A stretch of 5,808 nt of DNA. Origin: a bacterium (GTDB taxonomy: Bacteria > Actinomycetota > Acidimicrobiia > Acidimicrobiales > Ilumatobacteraceae). The DNA lies in NCBI GenBank assembly GCA_029978815.1, contig JAPOIQ010000085.1, positions 1-5,808 on the forward strand. Reading direction: 5' to 3'. How positions within the stretch are numbered: position 1 is the stretch's first letter; each line of letters opens with the position of its first letter. Below, one piece after another: positions 1 to 4,779 of the stretch. The notes beneath the pieces were generated by a model, which worked only from the letters and a program-made list of their open reading frames with translations, searched no databases and was not told the DNA's origin. The position numbers and the translations under genes were made by a program.

Positions 1-229
1 CCTCGTAGCACTGCAGACGAATAAGGCGAGCTCCAGTGAACTCGGCAACCGACTTCGCAAGCTGTGTCTTGCCCGTGCCTGCAGGACCTTCCACGAGAAC
101 GGGCTTCCCCAGCCGGTCGGCGAGGTACGCAACTCCTGCGATGCCGTCATCGGCAAGGTAGTTGATGTCGCGAAGCCCATCTCGGACTTCTTGGACACTT
201 TCAAATCGATTCACGAGTTCGGAAGCCAT
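1..229 (-). CDS. MoxR/CoxD-type AAA+ ATPase, N-terminal part (3' end outside window)
   Basis: Only the first 76 codons are in the window; the gene runs off the left edge. The translation begins MASELVNRFESVQEV and contains a clear Walker A P-loop, GPAGTGKT, at residues 48-55, preceded by LGKPVLVE. After it comes the stretch LIRLQCYE (69-76), which is characteristic of MoxR/CoxD-like AAA+ ATPases. Members of this family act as ATP-driven chaperones that mature or insert cofactors into partner enzymes, often with a von Willebrand factor A domain protein encoded just downstream; that partner would lie outside this window. The ATG at 229 is chosen because the frame meets a stop 13 codons upstream (266-268), with only a TTG as an alternative. 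No strong ribosome binding site precedes it. Walker B and the sensor motifs are not visible. The family call is firm; the specific client is unknown. Confidence 0.88.
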   Translation of the reverse strand, partial: MASELVNRFESVQEVRDGLRDINYLADDGIAGVAYLADRLGKPVLVEGPAGTGKTQLAKSVAEFTGARLIRLQCYE

Positions 230-428
230 ATGACCCGACGCTACTTCGCGAGCCCTCAAACCGCATCATCGGCTTCGCTCAACACAATGTGAGAACGATC
301 GAAATTCCACATCTTCGGCGAGCCTCGACGTCTCGTACTGCAACCGTTTAACGCCGCGCACGCCCAGCGTTGCCCGTCGCTCTGTGCGACATAGAGTCGC
401 CCCAAGATGTGTACGGCGTTATCGACTG
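230..428. other. Intergenic gap between folD and the MoxR-type ATPase gene
   Basis: This 199-bp stretch lies downstream of folD and upstream of the ATPase gene. I see no convincing ORF, tRNA or intrinsic terminator in it. A small 5-bp hairpin (GCGAC / GTCGC, 386-400) and a widely spaced 7-bp inverted repeat (AACGCCG at 350-356, CGGCGTT at 414-420) are present, without a U-tract. The gap is long enough to hold a promoter for the ATPase gene, but no good -35/-10 pair stands out. Confidence 0.4.
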
Positions 429-1274
429 TCAGCAGGAAACTCCGGCCATATCAGCCGCAGCAAGGGTGTTTTCGAGCAGACATGCGATTGTCATCGGCCC
501 AGTGCCGCCGGGCATCGGTGTAATCGCCCCTGCGATCGCCTGCACCTCATCAAACCGCACATCACCGACGATTCCGTCTTCACTGCGGGAAATGCCCACA
601 TCGATCACGGTCGCCCCAGGGCGCACATGGTCGGCAGTGATCATGCCAGCCTGACCAGCCGCCGCAACGATGATGTCAGCCTCGCGGCACACAGACATGA
701 GGTCGCTCGTGCGAGAGTGCGCAAGAGTTGTCGTCGCATCAACACCACGACGACCGAGGAGCAACAACTGCGGCAGACCGACCAATGTCGAGCGACCTAC
801 AACGACCGCCCGCTGCCCACTTGTGGCAATACCGTAAGAATCGATCAGCCTCATCACTCCGAGCGGTGTGCATGGTGCATGTCCAGGAAGCCCGCGGACG
901 AGTCGTCCAAGCGAACGATCAGTCAGGCCATCGACATCTTTCTCCGGCGGCAGCATTGCGAGTACAGGTTCGGCATCAAGATGATCTGGAAGCGGAAGTT
1001 GCACGAGAATTCCGTGAACATTCGAGTCAGCAACGAGTTCGGCTACAGCCTGCTCGACCTCTTGCTGAGTGGCTGAGTCGGGCAGTTCTACACCGCGAGA
1101 GATGATTCCCGCCTCGGTTGCCTTCCGGTGCTTCATATTGACGTACACCCGACTCGGGGCGTCGTCGCCAACGAGAACTGTCGCAAGACAGATTGCGGGT
1201 GAGCCAGCCGATTCAATGTGGTCTCTCAAGCGCCCCACGGTGAGATCTCGAAGACGGTTACCGTCGAGCAACAA
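429..1274 (-). CDS. folD: Bifunctional methylenetetrahydrofolate dehydrogenase / methenyltetrahydrofolate cyclohydrolase
   Basis: FolD oxidises 5,10-methylene-THF to 5,10-methenyl-THF with NADP+ and hydrolyses it to 10-formyl-THF in the cytosol, supplying purine and formyl-Met synthesis. Family signatures, numbered from the longest possible start (GTG at 1367, 312 aa), are: YVNMK (75-79) with the conserved Tyr and catalytic Lys; VQLPLP (122-127); EKDVDG (142-147); PCTPLG (165-170); the Rossmann-type GRSTLVGLP (191-199); HSRT (217-220); VIDVGI (254-259); and PGGTGPMT (286-293). The last is PGGVGPMT in most relatives, so Val is replaced by Thr here. The TTG at 1274 is preferred as the start because it gives 281 residues, close to the usual ~285, begins at the conserved LLDG segment, and follows a good AAGGTGG. 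The next codon, TTG at 1271, is equally plausible. Longer starts (GTG 1316, GTG 1367) would add 14-31 residues that do not look like FolD. The gene sits just downstream of the transporter operon's terminator. Function is very secure; the start is less so. Confidence 0.95.
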   Translation of the reverse strand: MLLDGNRLRDLTVGRLRDHIESAGSPAICLATVLVGDDAPSRVYVNMKHRKATEAGIISRGVELPDSATQQEVEQAVAELVADSNVHGILVQLPLPDHLDAEPVLAMLPPEKDVDGLTDRSLGRLVRGLPGHAPCTPLGVMRLIDSYGIATSGQRAVVVGRSTLVGLPQLLLLGRRGVDATTTLAHSRTSDLMSVCREADIIVAAAGQAGMITADHVRPGATVIDVGISRSEDGIVGDVRFDEVQAIAGAITPMPGGTGPMTIACLLENTLAAADMAGVSC

Positions 1275-1278
1275 GGCC

Positions 1279-1285
1279 CCACCTT
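1279..1285 (-). promoter_or_regulatory. Ribosome binding site deciding the folD start
   Basis: The minus strand reads AAGGTGG, six of seven matches to the consensus AAGGAGG. It lies 4 nt before the TTG at 1274 and 7 nt before the TTG at 1271. Neither GTG further upstream (1316, 1367) has a comparable site, so this element argues for a TTG start. Confidence 0.55.
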
Positions 1286-1370
1286 CGGTATAGCTCGGTT
1301 CCGCAACAACGTTCACGTTGACAAGTCTACGAAGACCCCAACAGATGTTCCATCGACTAACCCTCACCGC

Positions 1371-1393
1371 TCTCGGACTTGCGGCCCCCGAGA
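1371..1393 (-). other. Small hairpin between operon terminator and folD
   Basis: A 6-bp inverted repeat (TCTCGG 1371-1376 / CCGAGA 1388-1393) with an 11-nt loop follows the strong terminator hairpin on the minus strand. If folD really began at GTG 1367, this arm would contain its only purine-rich candidate ribosome binding site. More likely it is untranslated leader, or a secondary part of the termination region. It may be chance. Confidence 0.25.
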
Positions 1394-1398
1394 CGCGA

Positions 1399-1428
1399 GT
1401 TCGGCCGGCCCCGAAGGGCCGGCCGAAC
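1399..1428 (-). terminator. Strong hairpin terminator of the proVWX operon
   Basis: A perfect 13-bp inverted repeat has arms at 1399-1411 and 1416-1428. Read on the minus strand, the arms GTTCGGCCGGCCC and GGGCCGGCCGAAC enclose a TTCG loop closed by C-G, the exceptionally stable C(UUCG)G tetraloop. It begins 20 nt after the proX stop codon, where an operon terminator is expected. No run of T follows (the downstream bases are AC TCGCGTCTCGGGG). It would therefore be a U-tract-less hairpin, as often proposed for high-GC actinobacteria, or a 3'-end stabiliser. Confidence 0.8.
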
Positions 1429-1448
1429 CACTTGTCAGTCTGAACTGA

Positions 1449-2609
1449 TCAGGCTGCTGCGCGAGCGGCCTCGAGCCACTCATCAACCTGAGCACGGTTG
1501 TCTGCGATCCAGCCTTGGGAAAGATCGAGAACAGCGGTGCCTTCAGCCATCTCAACGTTCATCAATGAAACGTCGATAACGCTCATCTTGAACAGTTCGA
1601 GCAACTTGGCGGCAGCCGGGTTGGCCTCGAGCCAATCGTTGTTCGCTGACACCTGAATGTCAGCAGCGACCCATCCGAGCTGGCACACGCCATCTTCGGA
1701 ACCTGGGCACTGGTCTTCACCGATTGACGCGGTACCGGGCACCTGACTGTAGCCTTCGCCACCCTCAGCGCCAAGTGGGTTGGAGTCGTCGATTACGTCC
1801 TCAACTTCGAGCCACATCACGTTGTCGCCTGGGCGGAGCTGCGTAATGTACGCGCTTGGTGTCCAGGTGTACACGATTGCTGGCTCACCAGCATCAGCCT
1901 TCGTCACAGCCTCAGCAAACATTGCGTCATAACCTGCAATGGTTTGCTTGATGTTTTCCCAACCAGAGAATGCAATTTGGCTCTGGATGATGTCATCACA
2001 GGTCCAGCTTTCTGAACAGCCGTAAATGTCGGCGATTCCGTTGCCGGGGTCTGGGTCACCAGCGTCGTAGGCTGCGATCGCATCGGCGTTTGAGTTCAGA
2101 TCATCAAGAGAGGTAATCCCGTACTCCTCTGCAAATGATTTAGTGATGAGGTAGCCCTGGAGACCACCAGCCATCATCATTTCGCCAACGGGGCTCACGT
2201 GGTCACCCACAAGCGAACCATCCGGAAGTTCGTTTGCAAGCCAGGAGTTGTGACCTGGGTACCACGAGTTGATCCAGAAGTCGGCGTCACCTTGCGCCAT
2301 AGCAATGTAGGCGTTTGATGGTCCGAGTTCGAGGTCCTTTGGGTCACTTACGTCATAGCCAAGTTCTGCGAGAAGCAGATGGGCAACGTAAGCGTTCGGA
2401 TCCTCAGTTGACCAGTCCGCTTTCGCCATCGTCACTGAGACGCCTTCACCAGGCGTCATACTTACTTCAGCAGCGGGCTCTTCAGCAGCGGGCTCTTCAG
2501 CAGCGGGCTCTTCAGCAGCGGGTTCGGCTGCGTCATCGCCGCCGCAGGAAGCCACAAAGAGTCCGAGGGTCACGAGCGTCGCTGTAAGTGCTCTCTTTTT
2601 CTTCATCAT
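1449..2609 (-). CDS. proX: Glycine betaine/proline betaine-binding lipoprotein (ProX/OpuAC family)
   Basis: This is the extracytoplasmic receptor that hands betaine-type osmoprotectants to the permease. The 386-residue protein opens with a lipoprotein signal: MMKKKR, a hydrophobic stretch, then lipobox VASC with the lipidated Cys22. A Glu/Pro/Ala-repeat tether (about 27-49) follows, then the binding domain (about 57-386). Alignment by eye to E. coli ProX is clear. NSWYPGH (114-120) matches its first cage tryptophan segment. GCSESWTC (197-204) matches GCNPGWGC with both cysteines and the tryptophan in register. YTWTP (247-251) matches the third cage segment. Trp116, Trp202 and Trp249 should therefore form the aromatic cage around the quaternary amine. 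An extra Cys301/Cys309 pair lies in a segment that E. coli ProX lacks. ATG 2609 and ATG 2606 are both possible starts behind AAGGAG. It is the last gene of the operon, 109 nt after proW. The exact substrate within the betaine class is inferred. Confidence 0.93.
   Translation of the reverse strand: MMKKKRALTATLVTLGLFVASCGGDDAAEPAAEEPAAEEPAAEEPAAEVSMTPGEGVSVTMAKADWSTEDPNAYVAHLLLAELGYDVSDPKDLELGPSNAYIAMAQGDADFWINSWYPGHNSWLANELPDGSLVGDHVSPVGEMMMAGGLQGYLITKSFAEEYGITSLDDLNSNADAIAAYDAGDPDPGNGIADIYGCSESWTCDDIIQSQIAFSGWENIKQTIAGYDAMFAEAVTKADAGEPAIVYTWTPSAYITQLRPGDNVMWLEVEDVIDDSNPLGAEGGEGYSQVPGTASIGEDQCPGSEDGVCQLGWVAADIQVSANNDWLEANPAAAKLLELFKMSVIDVSLMNVEMAEGTAVLDLSQGWIADNRAQVDEWLEAARAAA
2466..2525. repeat. 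Four tandem 15-bp repeats in the proX linker
   Basis: The 15-bp unit TTCAGCAGCGGGCTC occurs three times perfectly (2466-2480, 2481-2495, 2496-2510) and once with a single C-to-T change (2511-2525). It is in frame with proX and encodes the E-P-A-A-E type pentapeptide repeats between the lipidated cysteine and the binding domain. Because the unit is a multiple of three, copy-number changes would alter tether length without shifting the frame. Confidence 0.95.
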
Positions 2610-2614
2610 GTTTT

Positions 2615-2620
2615 CTCCTT
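2615..2620 (-). promoter_or_regulatory. Ribosome binding site of proX
   Basis: The minus strand reads AAGGAG, a perfect Shine-Dalgarno core. It lies 5 nt before the first ATG (2609) and 8 nt before the second ATG (2606). The spacing slightly favours the second ATG, which would remove one Met from the signal peptide. Confidence 0.8.
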
Positions 2621-2666
2621 AGGTGGTGTGTCGTCACGCCGCAAACAGTTCACGCCGCTCACGAGG

Positions 2667-2688
2667 CAACACTTGTTGTTTCCCAACA
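2667..2688. promoter_or_regulatory. Overlapping inverted repeats in the proW-proX gap
   Basis: Plus-strand order is CAACA (2667-2671), TGTTG (2674-2678), CAACA (2684-2688). The middle element can pair with either flank, giving two mutually exclusive 5-bp hairpins in the RNA. As DNA it is a compact dyad with an arm repeated every 17 bp. It lies between the hairpin on the proW stop and the proX ribosome binding site. Function is unknown; an operator, an attenuator-like switch or chance are all possible. Confidence 0.25.
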
Positions 2689-2711
2689 CCGAGACCGATG
2701 CTGGAAATCTT

Positions 2712-2733
2712 AAAGCGGTCATAAGACCGCCTC
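2712..2733 (-). terminator. Hairpin overlapping the proW stop codon (weak terminator or processing element)
   Basis: The core is a perfect 6-bp stem, GCGGTC / GACCGC (2715-2720 and 2725-2730), with a 4-nt loop. The TGA of proW straddles the loop and the downstream arm. On the minus strand the stem is followed by TTTAAGATTT, resembling a weak U-tract, and G-U/A-U pairs could extend it to 9 bp. It could partly terminate transcription, block 3'-to-5' decay of the upstream messenger, or mark a processing site that uncouples proX levels from proV and proW. Confidence 0.5.
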
Positions 2734-4779
2734 TTCGTAAACCTTTGACCGCTCGAAGACAGTCACAACCGACCTCGCCGAAACAAATGCGAGGGTTCCA
2801 GCAACCAAGGCGAGCATTGCACCGACGCCGCTGTAATAGTTGTTGTCGGTTGCTCTGGCGAGCGTCCCGATGAAGCCAAGCGAAAGGCCAACCACTCCGG
2901 CACCAAAGCCCATTGCGACGACCCCAGACATCCATCTACGACGGTTCGAGAAGCCAGCGGCCCCCGAAGCGCCGACTGCACCGACGCCCGCAACCATGAC
3001 TGCACCGAAGACCCATGGCCCCAGCTGAACACCATCCGGATCTTGGCCAGTAATCACAATGCGCTCAACCGCTTGAGCCTTTGCCCGAATGACTTGAATC
3101 TCGGTTGCAGCAACACCGACATCCATCTCGCCGGCCTCTGCTTTACGTTTCACTTCCTCAATCTCAGCCTGAAGCGCCGGAGTCAGCACGACGCCGCCGC
3201 GCTCGTCGAGTTGCCACATTGACACCATCGAAACGGCTGCAATGCCGATTGCGAAGCTTGCGACGACAATCTGCGACGCACCAATTCGTTGCCGGAGGGG
3301 CCGGCGCGGGCTGTACGGGGCAGACCGAATCCACACCATTCCTGCCACTGTTGAGACCACTCCGCCGACCAGAGCAAGGAACACTCCGAGACCTGCCGAA
3401 TAGTCCGGCGAAGTCGCGCTCGGATTCGCAACGAGGTATCCGAGCACGGTGATCACCATCGCGATCGACAACACGACCGCAATATCGGGGTTAAATATTC
3501 GAGCCCGCCGGCGGCGTGAAAGCACCAACAGCACCGTTGCAATCTGCATCACCGCCCCCAGCAAGACGATGTAGGCAAACCACGATCCACCCTCGGCGTC
3601 AAAGGCTCCGAACGACGACCCATTCAACCCGGCATCGGCTTGCCGCGAATATCCAGTGAACAATGAACCATTCGAAGCCCACGCAAATGCCAAGCTGGCA
3701 AGAGAAATAAGAGCTCCGATACCAAGCAACCCGGCAAGAAGTCGCTCCCGTGAATCGACTGGCGCAACCTGACCTTCGGTTATCTCTTCTTCACTTTGGG
3801 TCGACGACAACGCCGGGTTGAAATCGGGGTTCTCCAGCAGGAGTTCCGGCTCACGCCGCGCGCGCCACGCCGTCGACATACGACTGAACAGCCCCGCGCC
3901 ACCGGCCTGTGTTTGTGATATTCGGTCGAGGATCACGGCAAGAAGGAAGAACCCAAGACCTGCCGATGCTGCCAGGTTGACGTCCTGTTGGCCGAGCGCT
4001 CTGAACAGAAGGGCACCCATGCCTCCGGCGCCAAGGATTGCTGCGATTCCAAGCATCGAAAATGCAAGCAACAACGTTTGGTTGATACCCGTCATGATTG
4101 CTGGTCGCGCTAACGGAAGTTGCACGTCTCGCAACACGCGCAGTTCACGAGCCCCGTAGGCACGCGAAGCTTCGACAACATCTTCAGGGACCTGGCGGAT
4201 GCCAAGATTCGTCAGTCGAATCAAAGGTGGGAGGGCGAACACCATCGTGGCCATCGTTGCCGAGACTCGACCGACTCCCCAGAAGTACACAAACGGCAAT
4301 AGGTATACAAACGAGTGGATGACCTGCATTGCATCGAGCGTCGGACGCATAACCTGCCAAACCGAGTCGACTCGGCCAGATAACACTCCGAGAGGAATGC
4401 CGATGATGATGCACACGATCACTGCAACGAGGATGAATCCGATCGTTCGGGCCGTTTGAACCCAAAATTCGTTTCCGAGGAGCCCACAAAGAATGAGGCC
4501 CGCTGCTGAACCCAGCGCAACGGTCAAGTTTCGGATAAGCCATGCGATCACAAACATGATCGCAACGACGACAAGCCACGGAATTGCGATCAAAAAACGG
4601 TCGACGAGATTTTCGAGCAAGAATTCAAAGGGCCACGCAATGACGTCGAGTACCCCACCCATGTTGAGGGTGATCCAGTTGACGGCTTCTTCAATCCAAC
4701 TTCCAAACGGAATGTTGAACTCGTCAAGAACGGCGTCGTCGAGGATGCCTGGTCCATCATCGTTGCGAACGAGGCTCAC
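2719..4779 (-). CDS. proW: ProW-type osmoprotectant ABC permease with a large C-terminal membrane extension
   Basis: Residues 1-290 are a typical ProW/OpuAB permease. An amphipathic N-terminal part and membrane segments at about 62-83 and 86-102 lead into the MetI-like core. VMRPTLDAMQVIHSFVYLLP (143-162) and FALPPLIRLTNLGIRQVPED (181-200) are highly conserved with E. coli ProW. The ATPase-docking EAA loop is EASRAYGARE...QLPLARP (203-226). The core ends at VILDRISQTQ (282-291). E. coli ProW stops near residue 354; this protein continues to 686. After a polar linker (about 295-345), it carries membrane segments at about 347-367, 400-420, 432-452, 460-482, 501-521, 588-608, 614-640 and 648-668. 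Arg-rich cytoplasmic-type loops are RRRRAR (422-427) and NRRRW (612-616). The extension looks like two copies of a four-helix unit; a charged heptad-like segment (about 533-572) sits within the second. The GTG start overlaps the proV stop as GTGA, behind a strong GGAGG. Transport function is secure; the role of the extension is unknown. Confidence 0.93.
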   Translation of the reverse strand: MSLVRNDDGPGILDDAVLDEFNIPFGSWIEEAVNWITLNMGGVLDVIAWPFEFLLENLVDRFLIAIPWLVVVAIMFVIAWLIRNLTVALGSAAGLILCGLLGNEFWVQTARTIGFILVAVIVCIIIGIPLGVLSGRVDSVWQVMRPTLDAMQVIHSFVYLLPFVYFWGVGRVSATMATMVFALPPLIRLTNLGIRQVPEDVVEASRAYGARELRVLRDVQLPLARPAIMTGINQTLLLAFSMLGIAAILGAGGMGALLFRALGQQDVNLAASAGLGFFLLAVILDRISQTQAGGAGLFSRMSTAWRARREPELLLENPDFNPALSSTQSEEEITEGQVAPVDSRERLLAGLLGIGALISLASLAFAWASNGSLFTGYSRQADAGLNGSSFGAFDAEGGSWFAYIVLLGAVMQIATVLLVLSRRRRARIFNPDIAVVLSIAMVITVLGYLVANPSATSPDYSAGLGVFLALVGGVVSTVAGMVWIRSAPYSPRRPLRQRIGASQIVVASFAIGIAAVSMVSMWQLDERGGVVLTPALQAEIEEVKRKAEAGEMDVGVAATEIQVIRAKAQAVERIVITGQDPDGVQLGPWVFGAVMVAGVGAVGASGAAGFSNRRRWMSGVVAMGFGAGVVGLSLGFIGTLARATDNNYYSGVGAMLALVAGTLAFVSARSVVTVFERSKVYEEAVL

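Noticed and set aside
386..400. Hairpin GCGAC / GTCGC downstream of folD as a terminator
   Set aside because: The stem is only 5 bp with no T-run on either side; it is too weak to call as a terminator.
384..1076. A 230-codon plus-strand open frame opposite folD
   Set aside because: It is fully antisense to a gene with unmistakable FolD motifs, has Arg/His-rich composition typical of a reversed frame, and shows no recognisable domain or good ribosome binding site.
2466..2525. Short tandem repeats as a CRISPR-like array
   Set aside because: The units are directly contiguous with no spacers and encode an in-frame protein linker.
2315..2587. Plus-strand frame with repeated QQRAL units
   Set aside because: It is the reverse-strand reading of the proX linker repeats and signal peptide; the repeat is explained by proX.
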